Positions 50,001 to 58,584 of a stretch of DNA of 64,000 bases are shown piece by piece (within the stretch, counting starts at the first letter, position 1; each line of letters begins with the position of its first letter). The stretch lies in IMG/VR virus record IMGVR_UViG_3300047157_000126, positions 17,729-81,728 of that record; one strand, 5' to 3'. Under the pieces are notes generated by a model. The model was not told the origin of the DNA. It was given only the letters and a program-made list of their open reading frames with translations, and did not search any database. The DNA comes from a virus. The position numbers and the translations under genes are program-made.

Positions 50001-52533
50001 CATAAAAACTAGAATTTCTAATCTTAGAAAATATATAAATCAAACTACTAAAGATGAAGAAGGTAATCTTACACCAAAATTTTCTGAACAAGATAAATTA
50101 AAATTTAAAACTGAAATAGAGAGATTAGAACCTTTAAGAAATACAGAAAGAGAGTTTAATTCTCTCTCTGGATTATTAAATAATATAGAGGAAAGACATT
50201 CCAGAAACCCTGAATTAACTAAAAAGAGTCTTTCTCGTAATTTAGAAAAAATAGGTATAGAGCACGACTCAGCGAATTTTGAAGATATGCAAAAGGCTTT
50301 AGATAATCATGTGAATGAGTTACATGCTGAGTTAATTGGTGACATACCTGATAGTAACTCAGTTCATAGTAGAAGTGGTTTAATTAAAAATTTATTTGGA
50401 CAAAAAGAACACACACAGGCTTTAGGTATTTCATATCTAGAAGGTGATACGGTTGACGAGTATCACAAACAAAGTGGGGTAACGGAACAAAATACATCTT
50501 TTGCTACAAGTAAAAGAAGTAGACCGTATGGTTTGAAAATTACAAGGGGGTCTCAATCTACTACACCTAAAATGCACCCTCATAGTGAGGCCACACACAA
50601 TCTAAGAGGTTTGGTTTTACATGATGGTTCAGATACACCTTTAGACACAAAAGTTTCTACTGAAAAAATAGATTGGTTTAATCAACCAGTTTCACATGAT
50701 GGTAGTGGACCTACTGTAACTAACTTGTTTGGGGAGTGTTTCAAAACAGGATTAGAAATGAAACCAGAAGGTGCTTTATCTTTTGAAGGTGACAAACCTA
50801 CTTTTTATCCTACAAATCATAAACAAAGATTAACTGAACCTGCTCCACAACATTTGAATGTGGCATTTGGAAACGAGATGAGTGGTCAGATTCAAAACGC
50901 TGAAACTAGACCTTTAGAAAGTGAGCAATCTCATGTAAATACAACACCTGAAGGTTTTGGTGATGTGCAACCTATGATATCTGACCCCTTAAATCAATTT
51001 CATAAGGATGCAGGAGTTTATGCTAATTTATTATTGAATCCTGATGAATTATTAATTAAAGGGGATAAAGAGCCGGGTTGGGTTCCACCGATTAGACCAA
51101 TGCATAGAATATTCAAGTTTAAACAATTAGAAGAACTTAGAGGTTTTACTGGTGGTTGGTGTGTCTCAAAATGGTATGATGGTAAGAGATTAGTCATCAC
51201 TAAGAAAAATAAAAGAGTCACAGCGTATTATGAAGATGGTAGTAGAGGCGCAGTTCCTGATTGGGTGAAAACAGGTATCAAAAAATTAGGAGAAAAAGAT
51301 GCTACATTTGATGCTATACTATCCAAAAAGAATCTACACGTAATTGATATTATGCATTACGACGGTACAGATATTATGGATATGACTGTTAGAGAGAGAT
51401 TCAAAGTTTTAAGAGGGCAATTCGATAGTCATGAAGAAGTGATAATTTGTGGCCCACATGATACTCGATTTACAGATGATGAAGGGTTGAAAGATGCAGT
51501 AGATAGTTTGAGTAAAGAACACTCTACTCTTTTATTGAGAGATAATAAATCCACTTACATGCGAGGAGAAAAGAGACATCCTAAGTGGGTTTTATTGCGT
51601 AAGAATAGAGATTTAAATCTAATTGTTTTAGATAGAAGAGGTGAGGCTCCTGAGTTTATTTACAGATTAGGCGCTGGGCCAGTAATCGACAAAGAAGGAT
51701 TTGGGGATAGGGCTGTTCCTTTCAAAGACCAAGTTTATGTCGATGTAGCAACAATCACTAGTCCTAAACCATTTGAAGAAGGTGAGATTGTTAGGGCAAG
51801 ATTCACTGGTGTAGAAAAGAATGAAAACTATGAAAGAGATGTATATAATGTTCAATTAAGTAAGTTAGTCGGTGAAGGTGAGGGCGAAGGAAGTGCAAGT
51901 TTAGAGACATTATCTCTACTTGCTAAATCATTCCCTCCTATTCATTTACCACACGATATTGATATTGTAGATAACAATCTCATAGTTTCTCTTCCTAATG
52001 ATGATAGTGTTACCTATAAATTAGAAAAATCTTCTTTAGGATATTGGGTTCATTCTCCGACTACTACCCTTTCAGATATGGGGCTAGGAGAATATAGTGT
52101 AGAGTTATCTGAAAGTTTGAAGCCGTTTTGGGGACAAGTCGCTAGTTTAATGTTGAAAGGAAAAGTGACAAAACTTCCTGCCGAAGATAAAAAAGTTAGA
52201 GAAGAAATACAAGAAGAAGAAAGTGCTGGTCTTGTAGATGCTGATGATAAGAATAGATTACTCAAACCTAATTTTGAAAAAGCCTTGGAAATTATAGAAA
52301 GGAGTTTAGACGCACTAGATAAAGGACATTCAAATATGGCAGGAAGGGGTTTAGGTATTGATTTGGGAGAACCAAACGGAAGTCCAAGAGGACCAACAGT
52401 TCTACAAGATGAGAGCACTATGCCTGATTATGATATGAGAAGTAGACCTACTGAGGAACCAGAGAAACCTGAAGATTATCCTAAGGCTAAAAGAGATACT
52501 AAGAAAAAATTAAAATCCGCTTCATATAAATAG
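47092..52533 (+). CDS. Giant virion-type protein with C-terminal DNA-ligase-like nucleotidyltransferase domain
   Basis: About 1,813 residues; a GTG after GGTGGTTTTA is favoured over a GTG at 47050. The first 1,300 residues are helical, charged and unrecognised. Around 1355-1530, motif I is SKWYDGKRLVI (lysine plus DGxR), IIIa is HVIDIMHYDGTDIMDM with a following RERFKVL, and IV/V resemble TLLLRDNKSTYMRGEKRHP and KWVLLRKN. An OB-fold-like part follows (EEGEIVRARFTGVEKNE). The Glu of motifs III and IV is not evident, so activity may be lost. The gene sits between portal and prohead protease. Confidence 0.75.
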   Translation: MQEDAADIFIRARDDLVNAVSVLDEDISIYVEEYVFAKANLDVNGFHLNPTWKEEVCDLLIKEKRKKRILSSEEKALLRLDKRGHNSVEDPFKNRIKSRIEEHTDEHIPHTAARGHGAQLEIERDLTSIYPNAHPFDRDHNPLHRIDPSSGLPMRFHILAKKFLPAKEGEKTIAEKIKNYEIAVEDYLTETGNHSVSKNTKGGYNFLGPLYTGKGANTLSHEVDVYNRDFERWKENNDDGSSDFQLRQKHFSDRLKSWENREHKPEYEEGSDPTLAEYYGTGVGDLENPKDMAHPEYLSDLAFKLGLEWYSPEERTKIFEHLHDKNKGSDSNRQLLKFDDGFELPMGRLKRTLRTRSANAKTFTSNEPHLGGDNNITPKLMSNLPETDKDKFAFDSAFRAARVPVDKDGKIIGDITYDKESEDQILKPLSEIALENLHDSMGHDIDEDGWIFQAFPNMSKKRLLELKRESGDDFKKALAKESKSAKDMVPERNLLHSLGFNSDGNEMEEHEVYDNFSGPLIDNKMLKELMRKKKDFLGLGTKHNQLTDAYNFYGSNKSHGEFTSPEIRKALEDLGGITPTSLFAPAYMGAALGMDSHTLFRSLHYPIADKEGNSILGSTRGDHKITNQNQGLFGHLILPRPEESKISSHSLQHNKALIKKVGGFANIINADRNHSTHPQISSMLHGNSDSQNQEKYKQKKRINNLSPFLFSTNPNSDNPYGLERGMGIERIVDDDVVTNISDTLENSFQEMTMKDKKADRNALFHAKKLQLRKGSDIFNYQIGDSISAKLFEGSYHGNKLNEKLNGDTRIISEMAKHLTQYYPDGFLDPSNPAIRENVARLFADANMALKVLPPEYYEELGISHPTTIDWGFSKEEMPLDSKLHGLGSFIKQAGIPVHSETNAEEIAEQLGFPLDKEHLDHIEKTLGTIPEGEGRFLMSNKQILSNLFNEEYDRDIDEHLFEESGHGTKDIKTRISNLRKYINQTTKDEEGNLTPKFSEQDKLKFKTEIERLEPLRNTEREFNSLSGLLNNIEERHSRNPELTKKSLSRNLEKIGIEHDSANFEDMQKALDNHVNELHAELIGDIPDSNSVHSRSGLIKNLFGQKEHTQALGISYLEGDTVDEYHKQSGVTEQNTSFATSKRSRPYGLKITRGSQSTTPKMHPHSEATHNLRGLVLHDGSDTPLDTKVSTEKIDWFNQPVSHDGSGPTVTNLFGECFKTGLEMKPEGALSFEGDKPTFYPTNHKQRLTEPAPQHLNVAFGNEMSGQIQNAETRPLESEQSHVNTTPEGFGDVQPMISDPLNQFHKDAGVYANLLLNPDELLIKGDKEPGWVPPIRPMHRIFKFKQLEELRGFTGGWCVSKWYDGKRLVITKKNKRVTAYYEDGSRGAVPDWVKTGIKKLGEKDATFDAILSKKNLHVIDIMHYDGTDIMDMTVRERFKVLRGQFDSHEEVIICGPHDTRFTDDEGLKDAVDSLSKEHSTLLLRDNKSTYMRGEKRHPKWVLLRKNRDLNLIVLDRRGEAPEFIYRLGAGPVIDKEGFGDRAVPFKDQVYVDVATITSPKPFEEGEIVRARFTGVEKNENYERDVYNVQLSKLVGEGEGEGSASLETLSLLAKSFPPIHLPHDIDIVDNNLIVSLPNDDSVTYKLEKSSLGYWVHSPTTTLSDMGLGEYSVELSESLKPFWGQVASLMLKGKVTKLPAEDKKVREEIQEEESAGLVDADDKNRLLKPNFEKALEIIERSLDALDKGHSNMAGRGLGIDLGEPNGSPRGPTVLQDESTMPDYDMRSRPTEEPEKPEDYPKAKRDTKKKLKSASYK

Positions 52534-52556
52534 TATAACAATAGATTTCACTGAGT

Positions 52557-53927
52557 ATGATGTCTGCGACAGTTCGTTCCAGTAATACTCAAGGCATCAC
52601 TATTCTCAAAGGTGGAGACCTAGTTGTTGCTGGATATGCTAGTGTCGAAGTTGTTGATAAACAAGGTGACAAAATCACTAAAAATGCATTAAAAGATGCT
52701 TTTGCAAAGTACATGCAAGATGAAAAGTTTCGTAATGTACAGTTAGCACATTCAAATATACAGGTCGGTGAGGTTATTCCTTCTTACACCGACAACCAAG
52801 GTCGTTTGTGGAAAAGCGAAGTTGATGACACAGGAATGTTCGTCGTCGTTGCTTTGAGAGATGACATTGAGAAGGCGAAAGAAGTCGCCGCAGAAATAAG
52901 AAAGGGTTCGCTTCGTGGTTTTAGTATTGGAGGACAGGCTTTCAAGCGTGTCCGAAAATCTGACGCTGAACATGGTGACTACCAAGAAATCAGCAAACTA
53001 GAACTTCACGAGATTACAATATGTGAGAGGGGCATCAATCCAGAGGCCACCTTTAGGATATTGAAACAAGACCAAATGGTGAAAAATATGACAAACGATG
53101 ATAATGTTATGACGCAAATGACTGATGTCTTGTCTCGCCTTGAAGGTCGCCTTGATGATATGGAGAAAGCAATGCCTCCTGCTCTGAAAGAAGCGATGGA
53201 CAAGAAGGGAGACAAACCCGAGAAAGCCGATGAAAAAGAAGCAAAAGATGACAAAAAGAAAAAAGATGCTGACGTAGAAAAGTCAGAGTTTTCTGATGTT
53301 ATTACTTCTGAATACCTGAACTGGATGGAAGACACTCTAAAGAGTGCTGGAGTCGATGTTTATGGAGCAAGAAGTCACTTCGATGGACTCGAAAAAGCAA
53401 ACCTTGGCTCAACCCCTGAAGCAATCGGCGATGGTGCTGATTATTTCGCGGCTCAAGTTAAAGGTCGTGCTCAAGAAAACGGTGCACCTTCTACTAACGC
53501 TGTAGGTAAAACTACTGGTAGTGGTGGAAAAGTTGCAAAATCCGATTTCTTAACTCCTGATATGGTATCTACATCTGATGTAGAGGCTGCATACGAAGTT
53601 TACAAAGCAGCAATGGAAGAAGCGGAACTACGCAAATCCCTTGAACATAACTTCGCAAGCCGATATGATTCAGAAAGAACAGCAGAAATTACCAAAGCAA
53701 CTGCAATGGAATTTGACGCTCGTGGACCATTAGATGAGATTTCAAAAGCAATTTCTTCTCTATCTGAGAGAATTGATTCAATCACAACACCAGCAGAAAC
53801 AGGTGAAACACTTGCAAAGAGTGCAGATTCTGTTCCTTCAATTAACGTTCCTTCTACAGAAGACTTGGCAGAAATGTCATGGGATGAGGTGCACAACCTT
53901 GCAAACAGCGCATTTAGGAGTGCATAA
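52557..53927 (+). CDS. Prohead maturation protease fused to a scaffold-like C-terminus
   Basis: 456 residues. Serine-protease core of the phage prohead type: LAHSN with His65, GSLRGFSIGGQ with Ser123, then KLELHEITICERG. Residues 190-456 are charged, helical and scaffold-like (DDMEKAMPPALKEAMDKKGD). The C-terminal EMSWDEVHNLANSAF is shared with the 112-aa head protein. Predicted self-cleavage near RILKQD between the two parts is inference. It processes the capsid and, by hypothesis, tagged cargo. Confidence 0.9.
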   Translation: MMSATVRSSNTQGITILKGGDLVVAGYASVEVVDKQGDKITKNALKDAFAKYMQDEKFRNVQLAHSNIQVGEVIPSYTDNQGRLWKSEVDDTGMFVVVALRDDIEKAKEVAAEIRKGSLRGFSIGGQAFKRVRKSDAEHGDYQEISKLELHEITICERGINPEATFRILKQDQMVKNMTNDDNVMTQMTDVLSRLEGRLDDMEKAMPPALKEAMDKKGDKPEKADEKEAKDDKKKKDADVEKSEFSDVITSEYLNWMEDTLKSAGVDVYGARSHFDGLEKANLGSTPEAIGDGADYFAAQVKGRAQENGAPSTNAVGKTTGSGGKVAKSDFLTPDMVSTSDVEAAYEVYKAAMEEAELRKSLEHNFASRYDSERTAEITKATAMEFDARGPLDEISKAISSLSERIDSITTPAETGETLAKSADSVPSINVPSTEDLAEMSWDEVHNLANSAFRSA

Positions 53928-53945
53928 AACAGGAGATGATGAAAA

Positions 53946-55076
53946 ATGGCAAGAAATTATGTACGAACAATAACTGATATGGAAAGATACTACTATGGTG
54001 CAGGTAACTCAATGGGTTACTCATACTCTGGTAGCGAACTACTGAAATCGGATAGCCCAATGCTATCCACAACCGCTGGTACTTACCAAGCAATCTATGG
54101 TAGAAAAGTATGGTCGCAACTGAACCAAGAGTTCAATGCGTTCTCTATTCTACCAAAGAGACCTTGGGACCGTTCTGGATGGCGTGTAATTACTGGAAAG
54201 CCTAACGGCGGTGCTCTACACGGTGGAGTTGCAGAAAACGCAACACTACCTGAGACTGTAAAGCCTACTTTCCAGCATGTTGCAGCAAAGCCAAAGACCA
54301 TTGCTCACACATTCGATATGTCTGAGACAGCAATCTTCCTTGCAGACAAGGATGACGGTCTTGGTGACATTCGTTCAGTAATGAAAGAAGAGATGGGTAA
54401 GCACCACGCAGAAATGGTAAACAAGATGCTTCTAACAGATGCTTCTACCGTTGCTGCTAACAACTTCGAGTCTTTGGATAGAATTACTGTCGGTAACAAC
54501 CAAATGGCTGCTGGTACTCACTACGATGCTGGTGACGAAGATATTTACTCAATTGACCGAAGTGCTAACACTTGGGCTTTTGCTGAAGATAACGCAGACG
54601 CAAGCAGTGCTAACAGGAACCTTTCTTTGGACCAATTAGATACACTTTTCCAGAACATCTGGGAACGTGGAGGAAACCCGAAAGTTATTCTAACTGGATA
54701 TGATACTCTAATGAGACTACAACAACTATTGCAGTCACAACAGAGATTCATGGAAGAGAAGAGAGTCACACCTACTTACAACGGAGTAAAGGGTGTACCG
54801 GGAATCGAGGCTGGTTTCATTGTTGCAACATACAACGGTGTTCCAATCATTCCTTCCAAGGACGTACCTAAAGACGGAATCAGTAGAATGTACTTCTTAG
54901 ATACAGACTACGTTTACTTTAGTACAGCAATTCCAACACAATATTATGAGAGTGGTATCGAAACAGGTGACCCATTCGCAATTAACAGACTGGGCCAAGA
55001 AGGACTATACCGAACCATGGGTGAAGTATGGACTACTTTCTTTGGGGCTCATGGTAGTGTGAGGGACCTACAATAA
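53946..55076 (+). CDS. HK97-fold major capsid protein
   Basis: 376 residues, preceded by AACAGGAGATGATGAAAA. Position right after the protease, length, and sequence features (E-loop-like GGALHGGVAENATLPETV, P-domain helix EEMGKHHAEMVNKML, a late A-domain VILTGYDTLMRLQ) fit an HK97-type capsid protein. The N-terminal 34 residues end in ELLK-SDSP, a likely cleavage site, so only a short delta region is removed. Codons are less AT-biased than in its neighbours, consistent with high expression. Confidence 0.9.
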   Translation: MARNYVRTITDMERYYYGAGNSMGYSYSGSELLKSDSPMLSTTAGTYQAIYGRKVWSQLNQEFNAFSILPKRPWDRSGWRVITGKPNGGALHGGVAENATLPETVKPTFQHVAAKPKTIAHTFDMSETAIFLADKDDGLGDIRSVMKEEMGKHHAEMVNKMLLTDASTVAANNFESLDRITVGNNQMAAGTHYDAGDEDIYSIDRSANTWAFAEDNADASSANRNLSLDQLDTLFQNIWERGGNPKVILTGYDTLMRLQQLLQSQQRFMEEKRVTPTYNGVKGVPGIEAGFIVATYNGVPIIPSKDVPKDGISRMYFLDTDYVYFSTAIPTQYYESGIETGDPFAINRLGQEGLYRTMGEVWTTFFGAHGSVRDLQ

Positions 55077-55093
55077 ACAGGAGATGATTAATT

Positions 55094-55531
55094 ATGGCAT
55101 TAGTATATACAACAAGCGGAAGTGCGGTATTTACAGAGGATTTCAATCTGGACTTATACGCAGGAACATCAGTAGACGACACAACATGGCTAGACGGCGG
55201 AGCAGCAGCGGATTCATATCCCGGCTCTCTTGCAGGATTCCAAGCAAAAAACAGTAACACAACGGATGCAGCAGGTGGTGCAAAATTAGTATGTGGAAGA
55301 TTTACCACTGCACTTGTAAACGATGAAACATTAACAGTTACATCAACACAAACAGCAAGTGGTGCCACAGTAACTACACAGCACAAAATAAAGGCTATAA
55401 TAATTGGAGACAATTCTACAGCAGCAGCGGGTGTAACATTAAAACAAGCAATCAGCAGTGCTGGTGTTGCTACTTTCAAGGTTACATCTACATCTGACGC
55501 ATTAGTTACATGCTGGATGATTATAGAATAA
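55094..55531 (+). CDS. Probable capsid decoration or head protein, 145 aa
   Basis: Leader AACAGGAGATGATTAATT. Thr/Ala/Ser-rich beta protein (TLTVTSTQTASGATVTTQHK), 145 residues, directly after the capsid gene. Decoration protein is the most natural role, inferred from context. Confidence 0.7.
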   Translation: MALVYTTSGSAVFTEDFNLDLYAGTSVDDTTWLDGGAAADSYPGSLAGFQAKNSNTTDAAGGAKLVCGRFTTALVNDETLTVTSTQTASGATVTTQHKIKAIIIGDNSTAAAGVTLKQAISSAGVATFKVTSTSDALVTCWMIIE

Positions 55532-55543
55532 GGTGGATAAAGT

Positions 55544-55972
55544 ATGCCGACTGTACGATATAATGGACCTTCTTTCTATAGAAGAAGCCCTGATGCGTAT
55601 AGCCCGGACTTTACACGCGGAGAAGTAAGGGAAGTAACTCAAGCGTGGGTTGACGAGTTCAGCCGATACTTAGTTACCCCTTATTTCACCGTAGAAGGAA
55701 GTGAAGCAGTTCACAGAGACGAAGGAAATGATGGTATACCTGACGCTTCATGGCGTCGGGGTGCCATTGTCAAATGGCTCGGTGAACAAGGAGTAGACTT
55801 GTCCGGCTCATACAGAACAAAAACATCTCTTTTAGCAATGGTAGATTCTCATCTAAACCCACCTATAGTAGAACCAGAAGTTATTGAAGAACCAGTAATA
55901 GAGGAAGAAGTTATAGAAGAAGTTATAGAAGAACCCGTTGTGGAAGAAACAACAGATAATAATATGGAGTGA
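55544..55972 (+). CDS. Head-associated protein with acidic repeat tail, 142 aa
   Basis: An N-terminal domain with Tyr/Arg/Pro (MPTVRYNGPSFYRRSPDAYS) followed by a C-terminal 35-residue acidic repeat (EEPVIEEEVIEEVIEEPVVE). May be a head-tail joining protein. Unknown family. Confidence 0.7.
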   Translation: MPTVRYNGPSFYRRSPDAYSPDFTRGEVREVTQAWVDEFSRYLVTPYFTVEGSEAVHRDEGNDGIPDASWRRGAIVKWLGEQGVDLSGSYRTKTSLLAMVDSHLNPPIVEPEVIEEPVIEEEVIEEVIEEPVVEETTDNNME

Positions 55973-55978
55973 TAAATT

Positions 55979-56260
55979 ATGGCATTTGCAAGTACAATAG
56001 ACACAAGACCGCATTACATTGGTGACCTTTTGATGGTTACTGGAACTTTTACTAATGGAGGAAGTGATACAGGTGGAAACATCGACCTTTCTTCAATGTT
56101 AGCAGGAATTATAGGAGCGAGCGCAAATGCTGGCTCTTCTACTGCTGGCACAGGGGCTGGAGTTGACGGAGTTTTCTCCCTCATCAACGGCTCTACATTA
56201 GTAATACAAAGTGTTGCAGGTCAAGATGGAACATGGTACGCATTTGGTCGCCGCAATTAA
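55979..56260 (+). CDS. Small beta-rich structural protein, 93 aa
   Basis: Beta strands at both ends and a Gly/Ser/Ala-rich loop (GIIGASANAGSSTAGTGA). Ends GRRN. Likely a head or tail minor component. Confidence 0.7.
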   Translation: MAFASTIDTRPHYIGDLLMVTGTFTNGGSDTGGNIDLSSMLAGIIGASANAGSSTAGTGAGVDGVFSLINGSTLVIQSVAGQDGTWYAFGRRN

Positions 56261-56272
56261 GGCGGTGATTAA

Positions 56273-56473
56273 GTGGCTAACATAGCAACATCGTACAAAA
56301 TTATTGGACCCTTTTCCCCAAAAGAGTTCAGTGATACTACTACATTGGCTGCTACAATAAATACGGCTGCTGGGTCTTTGGGAGAGAGTAGTGATACTAA
56401 TACTCTCATTGACTCAGTGCCTTTTTCAATGTTAGGTAATGTTTACATAAAATTATCATGGGTGGTGAGTTAA
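56273..56473 (+). CDS. Small structural protein, paralogue A, 66 aa
   Basis: GTG start after GGCGGTGATTAA. Shares KIIGPFSPKEFSDTTTLA and the pattern of its C-terminus with the next gene. A tandem duplication; perhaps a homo-/hetero-oligomeric ring or fibre subunit. Confidence 0.75.
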   Translation: MANIATSYKIIGPFSPKEFSDTTTLAATINTAAGSLGESSDTNTLIDSVPFSMLGNVYIKLSWVVS

Positions 56474-56667
56474 TGGCTTCAATAGACCCTAAGTTCAAAA
56501 TTGTTGGACCTTTTAGTCCGAAGCAGTTTTCTGATACCACTACCCTAGCAACTACTATAGATACAGCAGTAGGTACACTAACTGGTGCTTCAAGCACTAC
56601 TAGTCTAATAGCGGCTGAACCTGTAATAGTTTTAGGACAGGCATTTATTGTCTTGACCTATGTATGA
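56473..56667 (+). CDS. Small structural protein, paralogue B, 64 aa
   Basis: ATG overlaps the stop of paralogue A. KIVGPFSPKQFSDTTTLATT is nearly the same as A; the C-terminal halves differ more. Unknown fold. Confidence 0.75.
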   Translation: MASIDPKFKIVGPFSPKQFSDTTTLATTIDTAVGTLTGASSTTSLIAAEPVIVLGQAFIVLTYV

Positions 56668-56677
56668 GGTGTCATAC

Positions 56678-56977
56678 ATGGGATTTGAACTCCGTGAAAT
56701 GGACATTGAGGACTTAGACGTTGCTCAAAAAACAAATGTTCGTTACTCATCTAGTATAGGTGAGGGTGCGGTTTTCGACACACAAAAACCATTAGCAGGA
56801 GTGGTATCGCAGCAGCGACAGCGAAATAAGAACATAGGAGATATCCTAAATATTGGTTCTGGTACTCGTTGTCGCTACTGTGGTTTCTTGCATTTTATGT
56901 TTAGAGAAACATGCGGGTCATGTAATAAACCAATGGAATATAATATGGCGGAAAGGAGTGAGGAGGCAAGAGAATAA
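56678..56977 (+). CDS. Zinc-ribbon structural protein, 99 aa
   Basis: Start at MGFELREMD after GAGGTGTCATAC. CRYCG and CGSCN in residues 66-85 form a zinc ribbon. The first half is acidic. Stop overlaps the next start. Confidence 0.75.
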   Translation: MGFELREMDIEDLDVAQKTNVRYSSSIGEGAVFDTQKPLAGVVSQQRQRNKNIGDILNIGSGTRCRYCGFLHFMFRETCGSCNKPMEYNMAERSEEARE

Positions 56978-58584
56978 TGCCACAAGTGTTTAGCCCCGGT
57001 GAGGCAGAGACAAGACCTTTAGACCCTGATGCTATTGTTTATACAACTGCTCAAAAAGTAGCAGACTTATTAGAAATAGGCCCACAAACGGAAGTTGCAG
57101 TTGCAGCAGATAGTGATTCTGACGGGGTATATATCACAGGAGCAGATTACAGAAATTGTGGTTGGACTGTTGGTGATACAATCCTTATCTATTCAGACGC
57201 TGACCCTCTAGGAATAGATAGAACTATTTCATCTATTACCACATCTGTAAATGGTGTAAAATTAAATTTCACAAGTAGTATTACGGCTGCTGATTATCAA
57301 TCGGCAGATAATACCTATGTCCAAAATCAAGCCTCTTTTACTAACGGGAGAACAAGAGGAGTAAAGCGTTCTAAAGTTGAAGAACTCATAAAAAGATGCC
57401 AAGATAGGATAGATAATATTACTCATAATTCTTGGAGGCCAAATCTGGTTTCAGCAGAATATATCAATTTTGACACCTACAAACCATATAGAAGACGATA
57501 TTACACAGATTATGTTGGTACAACCCCCCTATTGTTCCGTAATATTCAGCAAATGTTGCGTATAGAATTGTGGCAAGGAGACGATTATAGAGAAATTGGC
57601 TCTGCTGAAGCCCGTATCAAAATACCTGACTCATTAGCAGGTGGTACTTTATCTGGTAAAATTATACTTTCTCCGGGTAATGGTACAACTGCTGAATTAA
57701 ATATAGGTACTGCTACTTCTGCTTGGAGAGCAGATTTTGATAAAATTACTACCGCACAAAATCTTGCTGACTTAATTAACAAAGAAGATAGAATAGGAAA
57801 AACTGCATTGGCTTTTGAGCCAGCCTTTACTCTTGAAGGTAGCACTGATAATGTAGCAGTTCATAATGAATTTTTGGCTACTGCTAATTCTGATTATGGT
57901 ACTGGTATAGTAAAGATAAGTAGTATGAGACAGACAAAAGCAGGGGAAAGTTGTAGTATAGTTTGTACAGTACCGGGGGTAACAATTGAACAAACAACAA
58001 AGGCTACTGCGACTTTTGTAAGTATTAATTCTACTACTGTTACAATAAGTAAAGTAGACGAAGATGGTAACGTAGTAGATAAACCAACATCAGCATTCGT
58101 AGAGGCAGGAGTAGTTCTTGCAAGTAACGGGAAAGCCTTTAGGTATGCTGGAAAAACCGATACAACATTCCTTAATTGTGCTGATGTTATATCAAATAGT
58201 CTAACCAATCTTTCGGGTACTACTCTTGAACAAGATTCTTTTGTTGTGGATTTACAAGGTGGTAGTGCTAGTGGAGACCAAGGAAGATTGAGAGATTGGT
58301 GGTTAGACAGCGAAATGGGTATTATCTATTTCAATAACTCATATCCTTTCTTTGAATGGAATGCTGTAAAAGTTTCATACATATACGGAGAGCGATATTT
58401 AGAGAAGGCAATAGAAGATATCTGTACTAAGATGGTCGCTATTGATTTATTACTTTCAGATGATAGAAGTGTCTTAATTCCTGAAGGAACACAAAATGTC
58501 GATTTAACATCCAAAATACAACTTTATCAACAGGATATTGATAGAATGCTTCCTAGATATATAGAGGTGGTGGCCTTCGTTTGA
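56977..58584 (+). CDS. Probable head-tail connector/adaptor protein, 535 aa
   Basis: Contains a helix bundle near residues 128-150 (KVEELIKRCQDRIDNITHN), a pattern of phage connector proteins, followed by extended beta domains (TTLEQDSFVVDLQGGSASGD) and a final helical region (KAIEDICTKMVAIDLLL). Its place between capsid and tail-completion genes supports this. The length is larger than usual adaptors, so extra beta domains are inserted. Confidence 0.65.
   Translation: MPQVFSPGEAETRPLDPDAIVYTTAQKVADLLEIGPQTEVAVAADSDSDGVYITGADYRNCGWTVGDTILIYSDADPLGIDRTISSITTSVNGVKLNFTSSITAADYQSADNTYVQNQASFTNGRTRGVKRSKVEELIKRCQDRIDNITHNSWRPNLVSAEYINFDTYKPYRRRYYTDYVGTTPLLFRNIQQMLRIELWQGDDYREIGSAEARIKIPDSLAGGTLSGKIILSPGNGTTAELNIGTATSAWRADFDKITTAQNLADLINKEDRIGKTALAFEPAFTLEGSTDNVAVHNEFLATANSDYGTGIVKISSMRQTKAGESCSIVCTVPGVTIEQTTKATATFVSINSTTVTISKVDEDGNVVDKPTSAFVEAGVVLASNGKAFRYAGKTDTTFLNCADVISNSLTNLSGTTLEQDSFVVDLQGGSASGDQGRLRDWWLDSEMGIIYFNNSYPFFEWNAVKVSYIYGERYLEKAIEDICTKMVAIDLLLSDDRSVLIPEGTQNVDLTSKIQLYQQDIDRMLPRYIEVVAFV

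Noticed and set aside
52050-52418. 122-aa minus frame opposite the giant gene
   Set aside because: Ser/Leu/Pro-rich shadow of the Glu/Lys-rich coding strand.
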